In this document: one piece after another, positions 33,167 through 43,727 of the stretch
How positions within the stretch are numbered: the stretch's first letter is position 1
Layout: each line of letters starts with the position of its first letter
Assembly (NCBI RefSeq): GCF_026151205.1
Contig: NC_087072.1
Span: forward strand, 18,522,103 to 18,586,102
Direction of reading: 5' to 3'
DNA length: 64,000 nt
Source: Bolinopsis microptera
Taxonomy: Eukaryota > Ctenophora > Tentaculata > Lobata > Bolinopsidae
Program-made: the position numbers and the translations under genes
Notes under the pieces: model-generated
What the model saw: only the letters and a program-made list of their open reading frames with translations
The model's database searches: none
Told to the model about the DNA's origin: nothing

Positions 33167-35563
33167 TCAACGAACTTGAATAGTCTTAACATGCGGTAGT
33201 AAAACATCACGTACCTTCTTATAAAACTCATTGGGTTCATCATCAGAACATATCAATATGATAGAACAATAAACCCTGGCTCTCGACAATCCCACATAAA
33301 TATGAGCAAGTATGTTCATCAGGGAATGCTCAAAACTGTCAGATGAATGGGCTGTGTCTTGAGATTGTGGAGAAGACAAATCGACGATGAGAACGGCACA
33401 GGGGAACTCTATTGAAACAGCATACTTAACATAATCAGTAAAATTGATTTCCATATTGACGTTTTTCAGCTCTTCTAATTCAGCTGCTTCCTTTACTGTA
33501 CTGTCAATTTTCTGACACCATGTCCCTCTTGCACCTGACATTGCCTCATTTAAAACAGAAACATGGTGATAAACTGGAATAACAGCAAGTTGGTAGTTAT
33601 GAAGAGAAGCAGCTTCATACGATCGTTGTATCAGTTTCAGCTCCTTTCTAATAATTTTAGTCATCCTATCTTCCGCCAGATTTGATTCCTTCCCAAGGAC
33701 ACAATACAGTTTCGTGGTAAATCCTTGGATATAGTGATTGAAACCTTGGCGTGGTAGAATCTGCCGTAATTTGTCACGATTTTCTCCACTCATTTCGAGG
33801 AATTTTTCCATCAACTCTATGAGAAGGAGGGCTATGCCATGGTGATTCCTGAGATTTCCAGAGAGAGAAAGTTCTGTATGTTTAACAAAGAGATCAAAAA
33901 GATGGTTGAAAGTTTCCTTGTACAACTCACCTTTTCCCCAAAAACCAAATTGAACTGTTTGCATCAAATCACAACTGATCCACAGCGATCTAGGCTTCTG
34001 GTCGCTGTCACTTACGTCATTTGATAAGAGATCAAACAGGAAATCAGCCAGAGGCTGTATCGTTGCATTCGAATTTTCATGCTGTATCATTGAGTGTGCG
34101 AAACTGCTATGGAAATCATCACAAAATATGTGCCATTTTTTATCTTTAAGTGTTCCCAGAAAGCATTCATGCATTGAGCATAGAAGATCGTTACTAACAA
34201 AATCACGAAGGATGAAATTAGGTCGCACAAATATGACTACTTTTTCTGAGCATCCTTTCATCATATCAGAAAAGATAGCAGTGAGGTTAAGATCTCTTTT
34301 TTGTTTTCGAATATCACCTACAAGATCGATTTTCTTCATGGTTATAGAATCATTGAATTTTTTGACAATATCCATGAAACTTTCAGCAGCATCCTCCCAA
34401 GGTAGCAACACAAGGATCTGTTCATCTTCTCCCATGCAGTCCAACAGTTTTAGAATTCTAGCATACATCATTAAAGTCTTTCCAGAACCCGCAGGTCCAT
34501 TCACAAAAATATAAGGTTTCTCAAAAATAATGGGATCCTCCTTTTGTAATTCGATGAGCTTGCTTTGTTCTTGAGTAATATACTGTATGCCATCAAGGTG
34601 GTCGGCAAAGATACGTTTATACGTCCTCTTGGGTACGGGCACTAGATTTTCAGATCGATTTTTCTCATTGAGGTAAAGTTCTTGGCGTTTCAATCTCTCA
34701 TTGATGTCATTTATCGTGTAGCCTACTAGCTGACATTCATTAAAACTGTCTTTAAATCCACTGCAATTGTTTAGCCAAATACCAGTCAGTAGAACTTCGA
34801 TATCCGATTCAGGCTGCCTCTCACCGCTGTCTGTTACATACCTGCTCAATATATTACTCAAGTTATGTCTTTCTTTTAAGTCTTTCTTCCACAAAATCGG
34901 AATGTCGCTGCGTTCAACGAAATCTTTTTCACTCTCAAGATCTTTTTCGTCTACACGTGGAAATGCACAAAATTTCAAGTAGCATGGTTTTTCATGGTTT
35001 TGGTTTGAAATTCCTTTCAGGAATATTCCAAATCTCTCCAGTTGATTGGCTGCAGCCTGGTATGCTTTCTTGTAGGGTGCAGATTTATAAGATTTCGGTC
35101 GTTTAACCTCGATACACACCACAACATTGTTCGGGAAAATTACTATAAAGTCATGCTCCCCCTCTTTTGCTTGTACTACATCACCCACAAAAGCCTTCCA
35201 TTGATCACTAGAATATTTGAAGCTATGTAGTACGGTGATCTGTTGATTAAACATCCCAAGAGCTCGGTAAACATCACACTCCGCTTCGTAGTCAACACGA
35301 CTTGAATCATAGGTTTTCTTCATTTTAGTTTTGAGATCTTTTTCAGTGTAATTGTCCACATGTTTCTGTTTTGGTGCTGGAGGTAGCATGAGTGGCTCAA
35401 TGTCCATCAAAAGATTAACTTGGGAGTTGTACGACTCAAAGTATCGCTTACCAATATCAGCTAGGGTATGGAGAGTAGGAGAAGTAGAAGTCGCTGCAGA
35501 TGAGGATGACATAGGTGCCTGTTCGTCGTCCATTCTGATATAGAAATTGGGGGTAAGAAACAT
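33167..35563 (-). CDS. NERD nuclease-like / SF1 helicase-like protein (NH3)
   Basis: Intact, intronless 798-codon frame. A second in-frame Met (MDDEQ) follows ten codons after the first, and either may be the start. NERD-like motifs: EAECDVYRALG (about 93-103), GEHDFIVIFPNN (D138) and CIEVKRPK (E152, K154). ATPase core: Walker A GPAGSGKT at 356-363, the acidic IFCDDFHSSF block, SLWISCDLMQTVQ, SGNLRNHHG, and YVGLSRARVY as motif VI. It stops after TIQVR, exactly where NH1 continues into its SGNH-like extension. A serine-rich N-terminus (SSSSAATSTSP) precedes the NERD domain. The protein may cut and unwind nucleic acid; target and cellular role are not visible from sequence. It shares more than 2.8 kb of near-identical sequence with NH2. 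The lack of introns in an intron-rich region suggests retroposition, horizontal entry or carriage by a mobile element. Confidence 0.88.
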   Translation of the reverse strand: MFLTPNFYIRMDDEQAPMSSSSAATSTSPTLHTLADIGKRYFESYNSQVNLLMDIEPLMLPPAPKQKHVDNYTEKDLKTKMKKTYDSSRVDYEAECDVYRALGMFNQQITVLHSFKYSSDQWKAFVGDVVQAKEGEHDFIVIFPNNVVVCIEVKRPKSYKSAPYKKAYQAAANQLERFGIFLKGISNQNHEKPCYLKFCAFPRVDEKDLESEKDFVERSDIPILWKKDLKERHNLSNILSRYVTDSGERQPESDIEVLLTGIWLNNCSGFKDSFNECQLVGYTINDINERLKRQELYLNEKNRSENLVPVPKRTYKRIFADHLDGIQYITQEQSKLIELQKEDPIIFEKPYIFVNGPAGSGKTLMMYARILKLLDCMGEDEQILVLLPWEDAAESFMDIVKKFNDSITMKKIDLVGDIRKQKRDLNLTAIFSDMMKGCSEKVVIFVRPNFILRDFVSNDLLCSMHECFLGTLKDKKWHIFCDDFHSSFAHSMIQHENSNATIQPLADFLFDLLSNDVSDSDQKPRSLWISCDLMQTVQFGFWGKGELYKETFNHLFDLFVKHTELSLSGNLRNHHGIALLLIELMEKFLEMSGENRDKLRQILPRQGFNHYIQGFTTKLYCVLGKESNLAEDRMTKIIRKELKLIQRSYEAASLHNYQLAVIPVYHHVSVLNEAMSGARGTWCQKIDSTVKEAAELEELKNVNMEINFTDYVKYAVSIEFPCAVLIVDLSSPQSQDTAHSSDSFEHSLMNILAHIYVGLSRARVYCSIILICSDDEPNEFYKKVRDVLLPHVKTIQVR

Positions 35564-36478
35564 TATACCATCTTAAAAAGTAATATTATGACGGTATACA
35601 ATCGATAAAATTGACATAAAAAACACATTATTTTAATATACGGCCAAGGTTTCATCACCACTATTGGTCTATTGAACAAGTAATTATCATGATCACCCGA
35701 CCGCAGATAAAAAACATCGATCTAATCGACTAGAATTTCATGTTAGAATTTCCACTAATTGTTAAATAACTCAGATTTTTGACATTCACAACTCAAAATA
35801 GATCAACATTATCGAATGAATTATATGTATTTAAATACACTGTAATATCGATATCACAAATCCCATTTGCAATAAAACTACCAGCTAAACTTAAAATTAA
35901 GTTTGCGAAAATTAAACTTAGAATTAGATAGTAGATACTGTAGTAGAAACTGTATTAATTAAAAAGAACTTTTGGTATTGTCATAATATTACATATTATA
36001 TTTTGTTGATTATAATATTTTAACCAGGTGTAGCCAGTCTACAACCTGGCTCCATAATATATGAAGAATTTGTTTCACTTCTGGATGAAAAGCTCGAATA
36101 CAATAGATTATTGTTACAAAAAATACGATTTAATTTCTCAACTAATGAAACATAAACTAGAAATATACAAAAACTACTGATGTAAACACAATAAAAGAAT
36201 CTAAAAGTTTGATCTACTTCTGTAATAGTATTCACAGATCAAAATGAACATAACAATAATATACATTTAAGTGATTTAAACTCATCCGAATACAACATAA
36301 CTACAAAAACTGCAAAAACTTGATCTTAAAATAATGATAAAAGTACAATATTAAGTCCTAGCTATATTTTTTGTTATCGAATAAAAGAGATTATTCGAAG
36401 ATTTTAATCTCCCATAATGTATAAGGGTTACTCGTATGATAATGATATCCTATTTATGTCTCTCAAATTTTGTGAGTG
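35564..36478. other. AT-rich intergenic region
   Basis: The first 30-35 bases are shared with the NH2 upstream flank. The rest is AT-rich, with no recognised exon or repeat. Confidence 0.5.
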
Positions 36479-39400
36479 TTATTTGAAGGATCTGTTAACG
36501 ACTTCGTCATAGGAAGGAGCAGAATCGATAGGAGCGGCGGATCCAACTGCATCATCGTAGCTGGGTGGAGGGGGTAGGTTATCCGAACCTCCCACATCAT
36601 AGCTCGGTCCTGGGAATAGTAATTGTAAGTTTAACTGTAAAATTAGTACATGAGATACAGCTGATTCGAAGTCCCCCTTACTTCAGGGCGGTGCAGCCTT
36701 TAACATTTTAACAAAAAAAAGGACGGTTAAATATTAACCTAACTGTAGAAAATTCACCTAAAATTATAACTATTTTAATAGGAGATAAAATGAGTTGTAC
36801 CAGATTCTGGAACATCAAAGGTGACTCTTCCTGAAGGTTGAGATGACGGTGCTGTAAATTGAAGAGATGATCTCCTAGTTGAGTTGTAAGGACTAGTGCT
36901 AAGATATCCTTCAGAGAGGACTACAGTGCCTGACGAGACCACGCTACCTCTTCTTGAAGATCTTTCATCATCAGTCATCTCAATGTCATTATCGTTGTCA
37001 TTTCCACTTTTTGGTTTTAAACATTGGCAGGTCAGGGCAGATTTCAGACAACTACCACAGCTGTCCACCACATCAGTACTGAACGGTTACATGGATTACG
37101 CAAAAGTTATCGCAATCCCCCAAAAGTTGGGAGCTTAATAGTACTTGGATAGAATTTCAAATTTTACAAAATCACAATAACAAGGTGTGTGTTAATGATA
37201 TGTAAAATTCCAATCTCGTTTAAAAAGGATCTAAATATGAACAAACCATCCACGGGGTAAGCATTCTGAAATTATTTCCCAAAGACACGCTACAATTCCG
37301 ACTGTTAAGAGGATAGGCAACATCAACAATCCTCCCACAAAGTTCCTGGTAAGAGAATGACTGTAATCTCTCAAAATAATGTTGAATTTAGATTTTCCCT
37401 AAATTTTATTGAAATGCTTCAAAATTTCATATAGATTTAGAGGTGAGGCATATTTTTTTCCAGTACGTGACAGTGATTCTGGTGTTTGATTGGTGCAAGC
37501 TGATTGGTTTAATGCTGTCACGTGTCAAAAAATATGCCTCACCTCCCCAACAGAATTAACATCTATGTATTCCTGTAGTCAAATATACTAACCAAAGACT
37601 GATATGATTCTTTTAAAAAATGGAAATTGCAAGCACTTACTTTTGATCGTCTGATCCACAAATAAATGAACATAATAAAGTGAATAGGAAGACTACCCCA
37701 GGTATTATTAAGGATATGTAAACCAGTATGATAGAGTACTGAAAAAAGGTGTTGTTAGAAAATATTGTATAATATATAACTGAGAAAAGCGATTAGCACG
37801 TTACTACCAAAGAGAAGCTTTTAAACTTAGCAGCTGTTGATTTTTAGTTATTGAGTTTGTTGCCAGCCCCTTTAACCCCTGGTCACTTGGTTGGAAAATT
37901 GGTTAGTTGAACTTTAAAAGTAAAAAGCGTCTTGACATCAATGGGTACATGAACAATGGTAATTGAAATATTACCTCATGGTCGAAGTACATTGTGTCTT
38001 CATAGCCCCAACAGGGGAAACTAATGTTATTAGTGTAGTTGTAGAATGTAGAGTTGAGTTGATGATACCAAGAGTTAGGGTAGCGCGAAGAGGGGTAGCG
38101 CGAATCACCTGTTAAAGCATATCATAATTTTAAAACTGCAAGATAATAATTTTAGCTCAAAAGCGCTTCTCAATACTCAATACAGTAAATCTGCTCCCTA
38201 ATTTATCGCAAACCCTGATTTACTGCGGCCATTTTTTACAAATCGAGGGCTTTACTTCTTTACATCCACTAGCAGAAACCCAACCAACCCTAAATGTGGT
38301 GGTTTATTTGAAATTGGTTTAATATGGAATTAAAGTTATTGTGTAATAAAGTATTTTGTTTTACAGGTATTGTACATACAAACAAGGAGTTTCATTTGGT
38401 ATCTAACACTAAATTGGTGTCAAGAGACAACACTATTTATTTATTTGGCTATTATAAATCAAGAGGCTTGCATATAATGAAAATATTGACACGGGTGCAG
38501 AGTTGAGTCTGTACGGAACCTAGTAGTTTCAGTTCCTTGTTTAACTTGCCGTACAGCAAGGACATCCACTACTTTAGCCCGAGGAGGCACATAGCTCACT
38601 CTACAACTCCGTGTCAAATGTTTCATTATATATACTAGCCAAGTTCACAAGATATATCCTTGTGTTTGAGAAGCGCTCGTTAGAACTGCTTCCTTTCCCT
38701 TCAGTATCCCACAGTCTCTCGAGTTTCGTAACTGCCAGAGAGCTCTCTTAAACAATTACTAGACCCGGTGATTATAAATCAAGAGGCTTGCATATATAAT
38801 GAAAATATTGACACGGGTGCAGAGTTGAGTTATGACAACAATTGAAAAAGGTCACTTAGGGTACTGTATCACATTATTAACCAATCAATTTTGCCAACAA
38901 GATCATGGGTAGAAAAAACCTTAACCTAATAACTTTGTTGCCTGTACATGAGCAATTATTACTGCACAAATTTTGTGTGAAAAAATCCAATCTGCACATA
39001 TTTTTTTGACACAACCCATTGCAAACCCCGATTTACTGCGGATGTTTCCTACCCTAGCTGTTTCCTTTCCCGAAACTGTTATATTGAAATAGTTCTTATT
39101 ATTTCCATGGTGTATCCTCTAATATCAACTAATTTGTCCAATTTTAGGGAGGGGCTCCGAAAGGGGAGGAGCCGCCAACAGGGTGTGGGGCGCTTTTTCA
39201 GCGAGGGGGCGCTAACAGGCAACGTTACGCCACTGAAACTCCACGAGTGTTACTGTATATAATATATGCTATCTGAGATCTCTTGAAGTTGCTTGAACTG
39301 TAGTCAAATATATTTGTTAAGTTTTTATATCCATTTGAATAACATTACTTGGTACTTTTGGTTTTTATAGATATGGTTAGCATATATGCTAACCATATCT

Positions 39401-40938
39401 ATAAAAACCAAAAGTACCAAGTAATGTTATTCAAATGGATATAAAAACTTAACGACTGGATTGACCTGTTATGGGAGAAACATGTTCTGTGAAATAGTTG
39501 TAAACTTCACGATCGTTTTCGGTGAACGTCTTCTTACAGTCTGGAATATAGAGGCACTGAAACAAATACCTATAAACATACATTTTTAATGTGACACTCA
39601 ATTCTACATTTCATGTCACAACTTCATGATTACTGATGAATAAACCATGCTTTGATTAATTAAAATCTGATGCACAATAAATGATGATATATCATCACTT
39701 TTTCGTACTTTGCAACAAAATATGCAACATGGTTTAATAATACCTTTTTTGTCAGTGCTGTGAAGTCGCTATGAAAAGTGCCTGCTACTGGTACAGATGA
39801 GTTAGTTGAAGTGTCATTGCTCCAGTAATAACCCTGAAATTCATGTTCTTAATAATACAGATGGTATTTTCTTATACCATTTGTATTAGAATGGTCTATC
39901 AGTCTGACTTCTGAAAGAAGTCAGACTGATCATAAGTGAAGTGCATACAATGAAACAATAAGTTTTCAATGAAACAATAAGTTTTATTTTACATTCCTTT
40001 CATAAATAAAATAAGAGCTTAAAACACGAATTAGTTAACTAGAAGTAAACTTGAGGAAATATTTTTTAGTGGTTGTATATAGTTATTTAAAAACTTTATT
40101 TGTTAGTATTTTTATTATGGAAAGTGGTTGAATTTAGTGAGACAAGGTCAGTTTCTCTATTGTCTCAGAAAAATTTCTACTTTACAGTAGGCAATGCTGA
40201 GTGGCAGGAATGACGGACCAAAACGCTTGGGGCTAACAATGGCCCATTTACAAACCACTTCAGACATGGCAATGATGTCATTTTAAATGCTTAATTCGTC
40301 TGAAACTGACCCTACTGCACTTCTAACATTCTATAAAAATCTCTTCTAAAATAGGTATAAAAATGCATAACACAAAACACACAAACAAAATGTTTATAAT
40401 CCTTCCATAATAAATTTCTATAGAACTTTTAAATTTCTATAAAACTAATAAACCTATATTATATATTCATTTTGCACCCAGAGAAAGATGTGATCACAGA
40501 GGTAGTTTCGATGTTATGTTCATGACAAGGTATGGGGCTGCTGCAAGTTATATTTTGCTAAGAAATTACCGCTTTTTCAAGCTTAATCTAGGCAAGGTCA
40601 ATTTTAAAGTTTTTGAATTTTGCCGAACGCTGTTTAAGGCTAATACAAAGCTTCTAATAACTAATAAATAAAGGTTCTAATAATTTAATAAAACGGATGA
40701 AATAAAGGAAACATACCCTGAGAGTCAAACAAGGATACTCTTCAGAACAGCCTTTACCACATGAACAAGTTGGTAGGTCATTCCACAAGGAAATTGTTTC
40801 CACAGAGGTTATGTTGCATGTACGCTCCTTGAATTTGATGCCGTGGAGATTAGGCTTAGCAATGTAGAATCCAGCACAAAGCCAACCAATTCCACTTGCA
40901 AACAGGAGGAAACTTAGAAAATCATCGACATTTGCCAT
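36479..40938 (-). CDS. BK-channel beta-subunit-like membrane protein, paralog B
   Basis: Eight minus-strand exons join in phase to 380 residues: 40938-40717, 39833-39744, 39556-39466, 38108-37975, 37738-37641, 37345-37247, 37078-36801 and 36609-36479. It has TM1 (FLSFLLFASGIGWLCAGFYI), the KCNMB-like start of the ectodomain (ERTCNITSVE, compare the NC.VLSV block of KCNMB4), LPTCSCGKGCSEEYPCL, CLYIPDCKKTF, SFPCWGYEDT, then TM2 (about residues 184-207). As in paralog A, a third hydrophobic segment follows (FVGGLLMLPILLTVGIVACL), then a CGSC..CQC cluster, an acidic and S/T-rich tail, and a C-terminus with PPPPSYDD (PPxY) and APSYDE. Several N-x-S/T sites lie in the ectodomain. A RYPSSRYP micro-duplication is seen at the start of the fourth exon. 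The start lies just after an acceptor (TTTCCTCCAG), implying a 5' noncoding exon. Introns carry foldbacks, a 138-bp palindrome and other repeats. Confidence 0.82.
37441..37544. repeat. Foldback element in an intron of BK-beta paralog B
   Basis: 18-bp perfect arms (AGGTGAGGCATATTTTTT at 37441-37458, complement at 37527-37544) flank about 68 bp that also pairs partly (ACGTGACAG with CTGTCACGT). MITE-sized, non-coding. Confidence 0.8.
38451..38835. repeat. Direct and inverted repeats in an intron of BK-beta paralog B
   Basis: 38451-38508 and 38771-38829 are near-identical direct repeats (ATTATAAATCAAGAGGCTTG ... GGGTGCAGAGTTGAGT). A partial inverted copy lies between them at about 38600-38642. 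A separate pair, GATTTACTGCGG, occurs near 38217 and 39029. Probably nested miniature elements. Confidence 0.7.
39316..39453. repeat. Perfect 138-bp palindrome
   Basis: 69-bp arms with no spacer, centred between 39384 and 39385 (CATA|TATG), from GTTAAG at 39316 to CTTAAC at 39453. It ends 13 bp from the donor of the third exon of BK-beta paralog B (39466). Confidence 0.95.
39898..39930. repeat. Perfect hairpin, 15-bp arms
   Basis: ATCAGTCTGACTTCT at 39898-39912 and its exact complement at 39916-39930, loop GAA. A second, looser inverted pair (ATACAGATGGTAT / ATACCATTTGTAT) lies just to the left. Confidence 0.85.
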
Positions 40939-41294
40939 AAAATCTGGAGGAAATAAAATAAAGTAGTCATAAATATTTCAAACTTGGATATGAATAACAT
41001 TGAAAAATATAATTGAATAGGCGTGTACCAATGGCGTAACAAAGTGCCCCACTGGCCCCCGCTGTGCAAGGGGGGGGCGCCATCTTGGGGGGTACCACCT
41101 AAGGGGGTGCGCCAAATTATCATTTGAATGTGCAGGGTTATTTTGGGAAATATAACTAAAGTACTAGCATTATTGCTCTAGAAACACAGTTCTTAACAGA
41201 TTTTACCGGCATATCCTCTAAAATTAACTAATCTGAACAATCCTTTTGGGCACCAATATGCAATAATATTAGATCCATAGCAAAATTTAAAGAC

Positions 41295-43727
41295 ACTTGG
41301 TGATTGGAACTACTTTACATAAATGATATCTCTAATATAGCTCTAGCTTGGGATCGTTTGTCACCTTTGCGGATGACACCAACATATTTGTTGTTGGTAA
41401 AACTGCACAAGAAGCATATGAACGCAGCAACGCCCTACTTTCAAACCTTCAAACATACATGCGGGCTAACAAGCTTCACATAAACATGTCAAAATGCTGC
41501 TACATTCACTTTAGACCTAAGTCACGTACTGAAGCAAACGTTGAAGAAGAATTCATAATGAATATAGACAACTACCCCATCAAAAGAGTAACGTCAGCTA
41601 GATTTTTAGGAGTCGTCATTGACGAAAATCTAACATGGGAAGAACATATAATAGCCCTAAAACGAAAGCTTAACCATGCCACCTCAACTCTGTGTCGTCT
41701 ACGCTGCTCCCTCCCAGAATTTCTCCACAGACAGTTATACTACACTCTTTTTGAATCCCATCTGTCGTACTGCATATCAGCATGGATAGAACGATGCGTC
41801 AATTCCGTTCATAGAAAAGAGATTTTCGTATTAAGAACTTTGATAGTTATTAGCTAATAGTTAGACTGTATTAATTCTATCGGACGTTTTGTACAAGTAT
41901 TATATCTCTCAGATCTCACGCTCAGCGTGGAAGGCAGTCATTTTAGCCACTAGCCTGTTTTACAGCGGATGTTTTTCCCGCGTTAACAGAGATTTAATCC
42001 ACTTGTACCACGTGACTCGCCGAATATGGAATAATCGTTAACTGCTTTTAGTTATCTGCTTTTATGACAGTGGACATGACACGTATTAGAATTTTTTAGG
42101 TTTGAGCCGCGCAATTTTTTTCAAAACTCATAGAAAGTATCTTTTTTGTTTAGCGCGCACGACACGTTTTTGTGCAGCGTGTGGGATTAGAATATTTTTA
42201 ACTTAACATTTTTTCTAGAGTTTATTTCCTAATTTTAACTCGGATAGTCGGATACTATTTTTTAACAAAGAAAGTATAGGGAGTTATGACTTTAAGATTG
42301 TAAAAGTCATGAGTTAAATTATTAGTAAGTACTTTTTCTTTTTTAAAGTAGGGGGAATGTTAGAATCTTAATTCTATTTGTAGCTTGTTTTTGTACTTCA
42401 TATTACTAACCCTGTATCTCACTTTAGCAAAGGTTTAGTTCCAGTGATTGTATATACAGTGTTGGGGTAAAGGGACTCCAGAAGGCAGACAAGGCTCGAC
42501 TCCAGACTCTAGTTGAAGTAACAGAAGAGAGAGGAGTGTCCAGTGTTTAGTTGACTCCAGACTCTAGCGTAGCAGAAGGGAGAGGAGTGACGTTGTCGAC
42601 TCCAGACTCTAGCGTAGCAGAAGGGAGAGGAGTGACGTTGTTTTAGTGATCCCACAGATTCCAGTCGACAGATACTATCTGTGTTCTGTGACGTGGAAAG
42701 AGTGGTAAGTAGTTTATAGTTATAGTTTAGTAGTTTAGTCTAGGAGTTCCCGCTTCCTCTTTCACTTTCATTTATAGTTTCACGTGGATTACCTTTCACT
42801 TTACTCACGGTAGTTTTCCCCCAGGGTTTTTTTATTATAGTTATCAGTTCCAGTTTAGTTGAAGTCCTTATCATTCAGAAGTCCCTCATATAGTAAGAAG
42901 AACATCATCATCAGAGTAGTAGTTTTAATTTAATAGTTGTTTAATCTAATAGTAAAAAGACATTATTTAGTTTAGTATTGATTTGTGTATTAGTTAGAGC
43001 AGTGTGAGTAACTGAGTCACACCAATCACCTTTTAATCACTCATTCACTATTTGAGGGTGAGTACATAGAGTAACAAGGTTACATTTGAAACACCATTTA
43101 TTTGTATAACCTCTTTATTCATCTAATTTGTATTTATAATAATTGAGTATTATTTGTTATTTAATTAACCCAAGAACAGGGTTCCAACAGGGGCAGCTAA
43201 AAATCGTATAAGCTCAATATTCACTGCACAGAAGTACTGTCTGAGGGTCTTGTTTGGTGATAGAGCAGCCTACCTGGATAAATTCAAAACGTGTGTTCGA
43301 ACCAGACCATTTACTGACCAGAAACTTGATAGTAAATTTTATAAAAAGGAGCACACTAAACCTCTGTTTAAAAACAACGAGATACTCACTGTACAAAATC
43401 TTTATACTTACCATAGCTACATAGAATTATTCAAGATCATGAAGTTTTCTACTCCTATGTCTATGTACGAAGAGTATTCTCGTTCTTCCAGGAAACCAAT
43501 GCTTATTATCAATAAACCGGATCCCCCAGACAACCATAACACGAGGTCAACGAAAATAAAAAATATGGAATATAATAACCCCTAACCTTAAAATCTTTGA
43601 TTGTTCTGTTAGTATTTCTTGCCTGAAATCCAAACTGAAATCTTCACTACTTTCCAACCAGCATTGTCATGCCGTGTATGACTGGACAAATAAAGACTTT
43701 GATATTTGTAACCTTAAATTTTCGTAG
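41295..43727 (+). pseudogene. Truncated non-LTR retrotransposon reverse transcriptase, split by an insertion
   Basis: 41348-41791 encodes the RT palm and thumb region: FADDTNIFVVG with the catalytic ADD, INMSKC, and RFLGVVIDENLTWEEHI. An out-of-frame remnant before it (LLYINDIS, about 41307) shows a frameshift, and the 5' part is missing. The frame resumes at about 43190 (AAKNRISSIFTAQKYCLRV, then FGDRAAYLDKFKTC and LYTYHSYIELFKIMKF) and runs to a stop near 43725. Such RT-plus-C-terminal blocks are typical of Jockey/CR1-type LINEs. About 1.4 kb of foreign DNA (41792-43189) interrupts it. The copy is dead. Confidence 0.85.
41792..43189 (+). mobile_element. Probable 3' end of an LTR retrotransposon inserted in the LINE
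   Basis: It interrupts the RT frame between ISAW and AAKNR. A purine run (AAAGTAGGGGGAA, about 42345-42357) is followed directly by TGTTAGAATC..., and the segment ends GGTTCCAACA at about 43189. A polypurine tract followed by a TG...CA segment of about 830 bp is what the end of an LTR element looks like. No 5' LTR or coding region is visible, so the copy is truncated or rearranged. A diverged tandem repeat (GACTCCAGACTCTAGCGTAG, about three copies) lies at 42498-42635. Confidence 0.5.

Noticed and set aside
34128-34514. 128-codon plus-strand frame, and similar frames at 22559-22864 and 18169-18360
   Set aside because: Antisense shadows of the NERD-helicase coding sequence; they recur in all paralogs simply because the sense strand is conserved.
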